Assembly (NCBI GenBank): GCA_963724535.1 | Contig: CAVRVD010000026.1 | Location: 62,001 to 126,000 of the forward strand | Direction: 5' to 3' | Source: JADJPO01 sp963724535 | GTDB lineage: Bacteria; Actinomycetota; Actinomycetes; Actinomycetales; Kineosporiaceae | Length of the DNA stretch: 64,000 nucleotides | Shown: positions 25,825-34,840 of the stretch, in pieces | How positions within the stretch are numbered: position 1 is the first letter of the stretch | Layout: every line of letters starts with the position of its first letter | The notes under the pieces: model-generated | The model's input: the letters and a program-made list of their open reading frames with translations, nothing else | Databases searched by the model: none | What the model was told of the DNA's origin: nothing | Translations under genes and position numbers: made by a program

Positions 25825-26532
25825 ATGAGGATCTCCTTCCTCCGTACGTCCTTCGTTCGCTCAGTGACGTGGTCGCCGAGGCGAGTGACCCTGCGCCACG
25901 CCGTCCCGCTGGCGTCCCTGGTCGCCGTGGTCGCTCTGACCGGCGGTGCCGTCACCGTCTCCCAGGAGCAGACCCGCCAGGCCCGGACCGACCTGGTCGG
26001 TGGTGGTGGGCAGACGGTGGCCGACGGCACCCAGCTGGCCGAGGTGCTCGGTGCCGAGCGGTCCGCGGTCTTCGAACGGGCCAGTCGTGGCGGCCTGCGG
26101 GTCGAGGCGCCCAGTGGGGTCGACCGGCCCGCCGGGCGGGTGCCCGAGCCGGCGCTGAAGCGGGCCGCCCCGAGGACCCCGGACGGCAGCGAGACGCCCG
26201 CGGGGAGTCGGACCGCTCCTCCAACGACCCCGACGCGGGCGAAGGCCGCGGCCAAGGCGATGGTTGCTGCCCGTGGCTGGAGCTCGAGCCAGTACTCGTG
26301 CCTGGTGTCGCTGTGGGAGAAGGAGTCCAACTGGAAGTACCGGGCGAGCAACCCCAGCTCGGGCGCCTACGGCATCCCGCAGTCACTGCCGGGCTCGAAG
26401 ATGGCCTCGGCCGGCTCGGACTGGCGCACCAACCCCGCGACCCAGATCGAGTGGGGCCTGGGCTACGTCGCCGACCGGTACGGCACCCCCTGCGCCGCTT
26501 GGTCGCACAGCAAGGCGAAGAACTGGTACTGA
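25825..26532 (+). CDS. Secreted lysozyme-like transglycosylase domain protein
   Basis: 235 residues. N-terminal basic region and hydrophobic segment (about 27-46, PLASLVAVVALTGGAVTV) act as signal peptide or anchor, with a short Arg-rich n-region. A Pro/Thr/Ala linker follows, then the same ~85-residue catalytic module as the preceding gene (SQYSCLVSLWEKESNWKYR, GAYGIPQSLPGSKM, C-terminal AKNWY). ATG 25825 has AAAGGTGAG 9 nt upstream; an earlier in-frame start lacks a site. This is the short paralogue, without the cytoplasmic N-terminal region, so the pair may share substrate but differ in location or control. Confidence 0.87.
   Translation: MRISFLRTSFVRSVTWSPRRVTLRHAVPLASLVAVVALTGGAVTVSQEQTRQARTDLVGGGGQTVADGTQLAEVLGAERSAVFERASRGGLRVEAPSGVDRPAGRVPEPALKRAAPRTPDGSETPAGSRTAPPTTPTRAKAAAKAMVAARGWSSSQYSCLVSLWEKESNWKYRASNPSSGAYGIPQSLPGSKMASAGSDWRTNPATQIEWGLGYVADRYGTPCAAWSHSKAKNWY
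26290..26498 (+). repeat. Duplicated catalytic-module DNA, copy 2
   Basis: Second copy of the 209-bp block at 25213-25421. The two differences are A to G changes giving Lys to Glu (SLWKKE/SLWEKE) and Ile to Val. The flanking coding sequence quickly loses similarity on both sides. Confidence 0.95.
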
Positions 26533-26579
26533 CCCGCTGCACGCTGCTCAGTGAGGTTGGGCCTGGCACTGTGGACGTC

Positions 26580-27062
26580 ATGCTCAGGAAGCCGACGCCC
26601 TCCGACGGCTTGGTCCTGGCCCAGTTCGTCGCCATCGGCGGCGTCGTGCTGTGGCCCGGTGAGCCGCTGTGGGCGCTGCCGGGGGTCGTCCGATACACGT
26701 CGCTGGTCGTGGTGCTGGCCGGTCTCCTGCTCGGCGCGGCCGCACTGGTGGCGCTGGGGCGGGACCTGACCCCGTTCGTCGACCCTCCGGCCGGTGCGGG
26801 GCTGCGGACCACAGGTCCGTACGCGCTCAGCCGCAACCCGATCTACGCCGGGCTGCTGCTGGCCGCCGTCGGCTGGGCCGTGCTCCGCGCCCGTCCCGAG
26901 CCGGCAGTGGCGGCTGGGCTGCTGGCCGCGGTGCTGCACGTCAAGATCGGTGTTGAGACGCGTCGGCTCGGCCACCGGTTCGGGGCCGACTATCAGGACT
27001 ACCAGTCCCGGGTGCCGCGGCTGCTCGGGTTGCCCCGCCGGGGTCAGCGGACGGCGAGGTAG
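26580..27062 (+). CDS. Isoprenylcysteine carboxyl methyltransferase-like membrane protein
   Basis: 160 residues with about four hydrophobic helices and the C-terminal signature GPYALSRNPIYAGLLL of the ICMT/phospholipid-methyltransferase superfamily, which binds S-adenosylmethionine in the membrane. The substrate in bacteria is usually unknown. ATG 26580 is taken; GTG 26571 is also in frame. It converges with the spermidine-synthase-like gene and their last 19 bp overlap. Confidence 0.8.
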   Translation: MLRKPTPSDGLVLAQFVAIGGVVLWPGEPLWALPGVVRYTSLVVVLAGLLLGAAALVALGRDLTPFVDPPAGAGLRTTGPYALSRNPIYAGLLLAAVGWAVLRARPEPAVAAGLLAAVLHVKIGVETRRLGHRFGADYQDYQSRVPRLLGLPRRGQRTAR

Positions 27063-27748
27063 ATCGCGTACTGCACCGCCCGCCCGTCCCGGTGGACGTC
27101 GAGCAGCACCTCCGCGCACGGCCGTCCGGTCAGGCGGGTCAGTCGTTCAGCCAGCTCGCGCTCGCGCTGGGCGGCCCAGATTCCCAGCAGGCCACCGGGG
27201 CGCAGCGCGTGTAGCGCAGCGGTGAGCAGTCCGGCGGCGTAGACGGTCTCGTTGCCGGGGTGGATCAGGAAGCTCGGTCCGTTGTCGACGTCGAGCAGCA
27301 CCGCGTCCACGCCGCCGGGCGGCAGAGCCGGCACGGCGTCCAGCACGTCGGCGACCTCGACGCGGACCCGGGGGTCAGCCAGAGCCGACCCGGCCGCCGG
27401 GACCAACCCGGCGCGGGCCCAGTCGACCACCACCTGGTGCAGCTCCACCACGTGGACGCTGGCCACCCTCGGGTCGGCGAGCAGGCGCTGCGCGGTGAAG
27501 CCGAGGCCGAGACCGCCGACCACGACGTGCCACCCGGCGTCCGGCTCCGGCGGGGCCAGCCGCTGCAGCACCAGCGTGGCGAGGGCCCGCTCGGTGCTGA
27601 CGTCGACGGTGTCCATCGCGAACACCCCGTCGACCACGAGCTCGAGGACGTCGCCGCGGCGGCGCAGGGCCAGCTCGCCGCGCGCCGTGCGGGCCCGGGC
27701 GAGCTCGACCGGTCGGTCCGCGTCCGGCGCGGCCGCCGTGACGCTCAC
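27044..27748 (-). CDS. Spermidine-synthase-like methyltransferase-fold protein
   Basis: 234 residues of Rossmann fold. The GGLGLGFTAQRLL glycine motif, VHVVELHQVVVDWAR acidic residue and VLLDVDNGP resemble polyamine synthase-type SAM enzymes. The gatekeeper and catalytic Asp of true spermidine synthases cannot be confirmed, so the assignment stays at family level; such proteins in actinomycetes are often of unknown substrate. GTG start overlaps the carbonic anhydrase stop (GTGA), implying coupling. Confidence 0.78.
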   Translation of the reverse strand: MSVTAAAPDADRPVELARARTARGELALRRRGDVLELVVDGVFAMDTVDVSTERALATLVLQRLAPPEPDAGWHVVVGGLGLGFTAQRLLADPRVASVHVVELHQVVVDWARAGLVPAAGSALADPRVRVEVADVLDAVPALPPGGVDAVLLDVDNGPSFLIHPGNETVYAAGLLTAALHALRPGGLLGIWAAQRERELAERLTRLTGRPCAEVLLDVHRDGRAVQYAIYLAVR

Positions 27749-28395
27749 CCGTTGACCGGGTCGGGACTGAGATCGCCCACGTGGTCGAGCAGCCGCACCC
27801 GGCCCTCGGCCAGCCGGTAGTCGGCTCCCACGACCGCCACCCGCCCGGCGCGGACCGCCTCGGCGATGGTCGTCGAGCGCTCGGCGACCAGGTGCACGGT
27901 GTGCCGGACGTGCTCCTGCATCACCTCGGTCGGGTCGAGGGTCGCCATGTCGCGTCCGCCCTGGCGAATGGTGACCAGGCTGGAGGTGAGCCGCTCGACG
28001 ATCTCGCGCAGGTAGCCGCCGGGCATCCGGGCGTCGGTGTGCGCGGCCATGGCTGCGTTGATCGCCCCGCACCGGTCGTGGCCGAGGACGACGATCAGCG
28101 GGATGTCGAGGGCGGAGACGGCGAACTCCAGCGAGCCGAGGACCGCGGCGTCCACCACGTGACCTGCGGTACGGACCACGGCGAGGTCACCCAGGCCGCG
28201 GTCGAAGACCAGCTCGGCGGCGACCCGGGAGTCCATGCACCCGAAGATCGCGGCGAACGGCTCCTGCGGTGCGGCGGCCGTCGCGGTGCGCCGGCCTACG
28301 TCCTGGTTGGGGTGCTCTGGCGTGCCGGCCACGAACCGGTCGTTGCCGGCGGCGAGCTCGTGCCAGGCCTGAGCGGGGGTGAGGTGGGCTCCCAT
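27745..28395 (-). CDS. Beta-class carbonic anhydrase
   Basis: Interconverts CO2 and bicarbonate. Zinc ligands Cys53 (CMDSR), His106 and Cys109 (GHDRCGA) plus the Asp55/Arg57 dyad are present. 216 residues. ATG 28395 starts with MGAHLTPAQAW; an upstream ATG at 28509 would add a Pro/Arg stretch with no binding site, while AGGA precedes 28395. It forms a two-gene operon with the spermidine-synthase-like gene. Confidence 0.94.
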   Translation of the reverse strand: MGAHLTPAQAWHELAAGNDRFVAGTPEHPNQDVGRRTATAAAPQEPFAAIFGCMDSRVAAELVFDRGLGDLAVVRTAGHVVDAAVLGSLEFAVSALDIPLIVVLGHDRCGAINAAMAAHTDARMPGGYLREIVERLTSSLVTIRQGGRDMATLDPTEVMQEHVRHTVHLVAERSTTIAEAVRAGRVAVVGADYRLAEGRVRLLDHVGDLSPDPVNG

Positions 28396-28529
28396 GCGAG
28401 GAATCCTGCCAGTCGGTCGGGGGCCTCGTCCCGGCCAGGGGTGTGAGCAGGCCGACGGCGGCGAGCCGAGGCCGGTCCCGGCCCGGTGGCGATCGGCGTC
28501 GGGCGGCACGGTCGGGAAGACTGGGCGGC

Positions 28530-29705
28530 ATGACCCACGCTTCCGGTGGCGCGGCCGGGCACGACCTACCCTGGCCGACGGCCCGGGCCCGGGCCGTGAC
28601 CGCGGTGGCTGTCGTCGCGCCGGTGACCGTGCCGCTGGCCTCGGCCGCTGGTGCCGTGCTCGCTGAGCCGGCTTGTGCCCGAACGGATCTGCCCGCCGAG
28701 ACGACGTCGGCGATGGACGGTTGGGCGGTGGCCGGGTCCGGACCGTGGCGGGTGGTGGGCGCCGTCCTGGCCGGTCGGCCCTGGGAAGGCGGGGCCGCCC
28801 TGGACGACGATGTGGCGGTGGAGATCGCGACCGGGGCGGTCATGCCCCCGGGGGCGTCGGCCGTGCTGCGCCGCGAGCGCGGGACGGCCGACGGCGAGAT
28901 CCTCACCGCCACCGGTGCGGCACCCGAGCCGGGCACCGACGTGCGGCCCGCGGGGGCCGAGTGTCGGGCCGGCGACATGGTGCTCCCGGCTGGAGCCGTG
29001 GTCGGTCCGGTGGCCGCCGGACTGCTGGCCGCCGCGGGGCTGGACCAGGTGACGGTGCGCCCGGTGCGTGCCGACGTCCTGGTTCTCGGCGACGAGCTGG
29101 TCACCGCCGGCCCGTCCCGGGCAGGGCGGGTCAGGGACGCGCTCGGACCGTTGCTGTCGGCCTGGCTGCCGGCACGAGGTGCTGAGATCGTGTCTCGCCG
29201 CTACGTTCCCGACACGCGGGCGGCGCTGGAGACGGCATTGTCCGGGTGTCTGGCCGACGTCGTGGTGACCACCGGCTCGACCGCGAAGGGTCCGGTCGAC
29301 CACCTGCACGCCGTCCTGGCCAATGCCGGTGCCCGGTTGGTCGTGGACGGCGTCGCGGTGCGTCCGGGGCATCCGCAGCTGCTCGCCGTCCTGCCCGACG
29401 GACGGCCTCTGGTGGGCCTGCCCGGCAACCCGCTCGCCGCCGTCTCGGGGCTCTTGACGCTGTTCGACCCCGTGGTGCGGACGCTGCGCGGGCTGGCGCC
29501 GTCCGAGCCGGTGACCGGAGCCCTAGTCGTCGACGTGCCGGCCGGCCCCGACGCCACCCGGCTGATGCCGGTGGCCGGTGGCAGACCGGTGCTCTTCGCC
29601 GGACCGGCGATGTTGCGCGGGCTGGCCCTCGCCGCAGGCGTGGCCGTCGTCCCGCCCGGCGGCGTGCGCGCCGGCGAACCCGTCGAGCTGCTGGCCATCC
29701 CCTGA
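28530..29705 (+). CDS. moeA: Molybdopterin molybdenumtransferase
   Basis: Inserts molybdate into adenylylated molybdopterin. 391 residues with the N-terminal MoeA domain (conserved SAMDGWAV), MoCF-like domain with TTGSTAKGPVDHL (the usual GG is replaced by GST) and the GLPGNPLAAVSG helix, followed by a C-terminal beta-barrel. Somewhat short and divergent in the active-site loop. No other molybdenum cofactor gene is near. ATG 28530 chosen on conservation; no strong binding site. Confidence 0.85.
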   Translation: MTHASGGAAGHDLPWPTARARAVTAVAVVAPVTVPLASAAGAVLAEPACARTDLPAETTSAMDGWAVAGSGPWRVVGAVLAGRPWEGGAALDDDVAVEIATGAVMPPGASAVLRRERGTADGEILTATGAAPEPGTDVRPAGAECRAGDMVLPAGAVVGPVAAGLLAAAGLDQVTVRPVRADVLVLGDELVTAGPSRAGRVRDALGPLLSAWLPARGAEIVSRRYVPDTRAALETALSGCLADVVVTTGSTAKGPVDHLHAVLANAGARLVVDGVAVRPGHPQLLAVLPDGRPLVGLPGNPLAAVSGLLTLFDPVVRTLRGLAPSEPVTGALVVDVPAGPDATRLMPVAGGRPVLFAGPAMLRGLALAAGVAVVPPGGVRAGEPVELLAIP

Positions 29706-29733
29706 TGCGCACCCGCCGCCCGGCTCCCATCCA

Positions 29734-29786
29734 GGGCGCAACGTGACGCAGCGCCCGTCACACGGGCGAGACGTCACTCAACGCCC
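29734..29786. repeat. 53-bp imperfect palindrome, left flank of the AbiEi-like gene
   Basis: Layout GGGCG-N4-GTGACG-N3-CGCCCGT-N3-ACGGGCG-N3-CGTCAC-N4-CGCCC, a nested inverted repeat between moeA and the next gene. Its first 23 bp recur in inverted orientation downstream of that gene (31058-31082 region) with two mismatches. Looks like a REP-type element or a mobile element end. Confidence 0.6.
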
Positions 29787-29956
29787 GCTGCTCGTGCTCG
29801 CGACGCCACTCAATCTCTCGACTGGGTGGTGACTGAGAGTGCTGCAGTCTCGTGAGGACACCGGCGTCGCGTCCCCAGACGACTGTGAAAGCTCCCCCGT
29901 CCACAGGGCGGCGGCAGGAGAGCACCGCCCAGCTCGCGCCCGTCGAGGATCGACCC

Positions 29957-30919
29957 ATGCGCCGCCGCGACTTCGATCCCATCGATCTCGACGTGGCCCT
30001 GCGGGGCCGCGAGTTCGTCATGCGCCACGATGAGCTGAGGCAGCTCGGCGTGTCCATGTCGAGCATCACCCGACGAATATCACCGCACGGTCCCTGGCAG
30101 CGGATGCTGCCCGGCGTCGTCCTGGCGCACAGCGGGGCCGCGAGCCGACGTGAGCTGCAGCTCGCCGCCATTGCCTTCACCAACGGGGATGGTGTGATCA
30201 CTGGCCCGGACGCGCTGGTGGCCCACGGCCTGCGTTCGGTGCAGCTCCTGCCGGTGGTCTGCGTCTTGGTACCCATTCGCCGGCAGCGCAAGTCGATGAC
30301 GTTCGTGGCGGTCGAACGGACACGTCACCTTCCCGATGCTGTGCGAGTATCCGGCTTGCCGTACGCGCCGGCGCCGCGAGCGTTGATCGACTCCTGTCGA
30401 CGCATCGAGAACCTCGCAGCAGTCCGCGGGTTGGTCTCCGGCGCGGTTCAGTCGGGGCTCGTCACCGTGCCTGACCTGTGGGCGCAGGTGCAGGCGGCCG
30501 CTCGGCCACGGACGGCGCTCGCCAGGGAGGTTCTTCGCGAGGTCGGCGAGGGCGTGCGGTCAGTTGCCGAGGCCGTGGCGCGTGACGAGATGCAGCGCAG
30601 CGGGGTGCCTGCCCCGTTGTGGAACGTGGTCCTGTTCACCTCTGACGGGCGGCGCCTGCTGTCGCCGGATGCCTATTGGCCAGAGTTGGGACTCGCGCTG
30701 GAGATCGATTCCTACGCGTGGCATCTCGGGCCCGGGGACTATCTGCGGACTCTGAGGAGATCCCGGCAGATGCTGGTCAACGGGATCATCGTCCTGCATT
30801 TCGCGCCCGTGGAGATCCGTGACGATCCGGAGCGGTTCATCCGTGAGGTCATGGCTGCCTTGCGCCTGGCTCAGGGGCGTCGGGCCCCTGAGGGCATCAC
30901 TGTGCGCTCGGCAGCCTGA
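29957..30919 (+). CDS. AbiEi-like / DUF559 PD-(D/E)xK protein
   Basis: 320 residues. The N-terminal ~75 residues (REFVMRHDELRQLGVSMSSITRR) read as a winged-helix of the type IV AbiEi antitoxin kind. The C-terminal part (PDAYWPELGLALEID followed by RRSRQMLVNGIIVLHFAPVEI) fits DUF559/Vsr-like endonuclease with D...ExD. ATG 29957 has GAGGA 8 nt upstream. Base composition is lower in GC than the neighbours and codons are less biased. No AbiEii nucleotidyltransferase toxin is adjacent, and palindromic repeats flank the gene: signs of acquisition. Confidence 0.75.
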   Translation: MRRRDFDPIDLDVALRGREFVMRHDELRQLGVSMSSITRRISPHGPWQRMLPGVVLAHSGAASRRELQLAAIAFTNGDGVITGPDALVAHGLRSVQLLPVVCVLVPIRRQRKSMTFVAVERTRHLPDAVRVSGLPYAPAPRALIDSCRRIENLAAVRGLVSGAVQSGLVTVPDLWAQVQAAARPRTALAREVLREVGEGVRSVAEAVARDEMQRSGVPAPLWNVVLFTSDGRRLLSPDAYWPELGLALEIDSYAWHLGPGDYLRTLRRSRQMLVNGIIVLHFAPVEIRDDPERFIREVMAALRLAQGRRAPEGITVRSAA

Positions 30920-31055
30920 CGGCCCGAAGCCGCAGGGCACAGGCGTACGTAGGTGCGAGCCTGGCGTTCTAGCGTGCACGCACAGTCACCGACTCTGCCT
31001 GCCTGTGTGAAGCCGTGCCCATTGGCTGGGGCTGTTGTGTGACACAGCACCCGTC

Positions 31056-31086
31056 TATTGGGCGCAGCGTGACGTTGCGCCCAATA
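31056..31086. terminator. Stem-loop between the AbiEi-like gene and fumarase
   Basis: TATTGGGCGCA, 9-nt loop, TGCGCCCAATA: a perfect 11-bp stem in the convergent gap, 33 bp beyond the fumarase stop. It carries the right-hand copy of the palindrome seen at 29734. It may stop transcription from both sides; there is no U-tract. Confidence 0.5.
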
Positions 31087-31111
31087 AGCGGGGTGCCCAA
31101 TAAGCGGGGTG
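31080..31111. repeat. 16-bp tandem repeat
   Basis: CCCAATAAGCGGGGTG occurs twice back to back (31080-31095, 31096-31111), followed by CCC. It starts within the right arm of the stem-loop at 31056-31086. Confidence 0.9.
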
Positions 31112-31118
31112 CCCGTGG

Positions 31119-32813
<1,695 letters not shown>

Positions 32814-32937
32814 GGCGCCACTCCTCGTCGACGGCTCCGATGGTGACTCGATGAGCCTACCGAGGTCCGGACATCGCGGGGCGACAGGCCCACTGCCGGT
32901 ACCGGCTGCGTGCACGCGACCAGCCGGCGGGCGTAGG

Positions 32938-34746
32938 TCAGGCTCCGGGATCGACGACGTCGTCCCCGCGCCGGAGCGAGGGAGTCGGGACGGCGCCCAC
33001 GCCGCGCAGCGCGCCGTCCGGGGTGTAGTAGTCGGACACGTTGTCCTGGGCCGGGATCCGGGCTCCGGCCTGCGGCCGGGCCACCTCCCGCAGCACCCGC
33101 TCGGTGACCCCGATGACCACACGAGTGGTCAGCGGGTCGCCGTCCGACATCGCCGAGACCCAGCCCAGGGTGCCGGCGGCGAACACCCCGGCACCGCTGG
33201 GAGCGCTGTACCAGGTCATGTCCGCGGCGTCTGGTGTGCCGCGGCAGGTGGTGGGGGAGTGCGCGAGCACCTGCAGGGGACGTGGCGTGGTCACCTTCAG
33301 GTTCACCCGGTCGTACTCCGGGCCGATCAGTGCGGGCAACCGGGTGCCCGGGGCCAGACCCAGCCCGGTGAACGGCCACGCGTCCGGGTCGCCGATCACG
33401 AGGTCGCCCCCCGAGTGCGCACAGGCGAACATCGGGCCGACCAGCGACGACTGCGCCTGGGCGTGGGGTGGACGACCCCAGTCCGCCGTCGTGTCCACGG
33501 TCGTGACCGGGTCGTCCTCGCCCAGCTTGTAGTTCACCATCACCCGACCGGCGCCCAGCGGCGAGTCGGTGAGCCGGATCCGCCGGTGCACGTCGTTGGC
33601 CCCGAGGAAGGCCAGGTTCACGCCACGGTCGCGGGCCGCGGTCAGCTGCGCGCGCATCTGTCGCGACCAGTACTCGGAGTGACCGAGCACCACCACGGCC
33701 ACCGCGCCGTCCAGCACCTCCGGGTGCACGTGCAGGTCCAGGTCGGTGGCGTAGTTCAGGTGCAGGCCGAGCCGTTCTGCCGCGGCGATCGCCGGCAGCT
33801 CATCGGTGAGGAAGCCGCCCGCGCCGTTGCCGCGGGCGTACGGCCGGTCGAAGGAGGCGGCCACCGAGCGCAGCTCGAAGTCCTCGGCCTTGTCCTCCTT
33901 CTGGTGACCCCGATAGGTATTCGGCCCGCCCCAGTCGTTGTAGGCCTGCCAGGTCGCTACCCCGGAGACGAGCAGCACCGCCCCCCTGCTGTCGACGTCC
34001 CGGACGACGAACGGCACGAAGGAGGCGGCGCCGTCCGCGCCGATCAGCTTGGCCAGGTAGGCACCCGGTGGCCAGCCGGTGGTGTCCAGGGTGGCCGACC
34101 GGGGCCAGTCGGCGCTGACCATCCGGGTCACTGGGTCGCGGCGGCCGCCGCTGCGCAGCCCACCGGGCAGGTCCTCGCTGGTCCAGATCCGCCGCGCCCA
34201 GCGGCCGTCGTAGTCGCCGGTGCGCAACACCTCGACGTGGAAGGTGGGCGCCGAGGAGCTCACGTGCAGTCCGAGCTCCTCACCGGAGCGCACGCTCACC
34301 GCGTCGGCGTACCCCTCGACGATCCCCGCCCGGCCCCGCCGGGCCGAGGACACCGGGGACGGCTGTGCGATCGTCCACCCGAGGATGCCCGCCCGGCGGT
34401 TCTCGCTGAGTGCATCGACCCCGGAGCGGGTCATCCAGGCTCGACCGGGCAGCGCGGAGGTGTGCAGGCCACCCCGGCTGACGCCGACGAAGACCGGCAC
34501 GGTGCTCGCCGGCGCCTCGCCCTCCAGCCCCTCCAGAACACCGGTGTCGAGGGCGCTGTCGGCAGGGGCGCGGGAGGCGTCCGGCGGCTGCTCGAGGGCT
34601 CCAGCGGCCGGCTCGGGGCCCGATACGCATCCGGCCAGCGTCAGCGCTGCAGCCATCAGCGCAGTGACAGTCAGTAACGCGGCCGCCTGCGGGCGGACAG
34701 CGTCGACGGCGCGCACGGGCGCCCACGGGGCCAAGTCGTGGAGCAT
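32938..34746 (-). CDS. Lipoprotein with N,N-dimethylformamidase beta-subunit-like domain
   Basis: 602 residues. The N-terminal hydrophobic stretch ends in LTLAGC, a good lipobox at about residues 35-40, so it is probably an exported lipoprotein. The central and C-terminal part matches the dimethylformamidase large-subunit-like family: SRGAVLLVSGVATWQAYNDWGG, GHSEYWSRQMRAQLTAARDRGVNLAF split motif, and GANDVHRR. True DMFases are cytoplasmic iron enzymes of two subunits, and no small subunit is here, so the substrate is unknown. Start 34746 keeps a positively charged n-region. Confidence 0.78.
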   Translation of the reverse strand: MLHDLAPWAPVRAVDAVRPQAAALLTVTALMAAALTLAGCVSGPEPAAGALEQPPDASRAPADSALDTGVLEGLEGEAPASTVPVFVGVSRGGLHTSALPGRAWMTRSGVDALSENRRAGILGWTIAQPSPVSSARRGRAGIVEGYADAVSVRSGEELGLHVSSSAPTFHVEVLRTGDYDGRWARRIWTSEDLPGGLRSGGRRDPVTRMVSADWPRSATLDTTGWPPGAYLAKLIGADGAASFVPFVVRDVDSRGAVLLVSGVATWQAYNDWGGPNTYRGHQKEDKAEDFELRSVAASFDRPYARGNGAGGFLTDELPAIAAAERLGLHLNYATDLDLHVHPEVLDGAVAVVVLGHSEYWSRQMRAQLTAARDRGVNLAFLGANDVHRRIRLTDSPLGAGRVMVNYKLGEDDPVTTVDTTADWGRPPHAQAQSSLVGPMFACAHSGGDLVIGDPDAWPFTGLGLAPGTRLPALIGPEYDRVNLKVTTPRPLQVLAHSPTTCRGTPDAADMTWYSAPSGAGVFAAGTLGWVSAMSDGDPLTTRVVIGVTERVLREVARPQAGARIPAQDNVSDYYTPDGALRGVGAVPTPSLRRGDDVVDPGA

Positions 34747-34840
34747 GTCGCAGCACAGTCAACGCCATCGGCAGGCCGCGGCGCACGCTTCCCGGCCCAC
34801 ATCACGCGCGTGGCGCGCCGAGATCCCCCCAGCGGGTGCG

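Noticed and set aside
25213..26532. Insertion sequence behind the duplicated 209-bp block
   Set aside because: The block is in frame and inside two genes, with no transposase or terminal inverted repeats.
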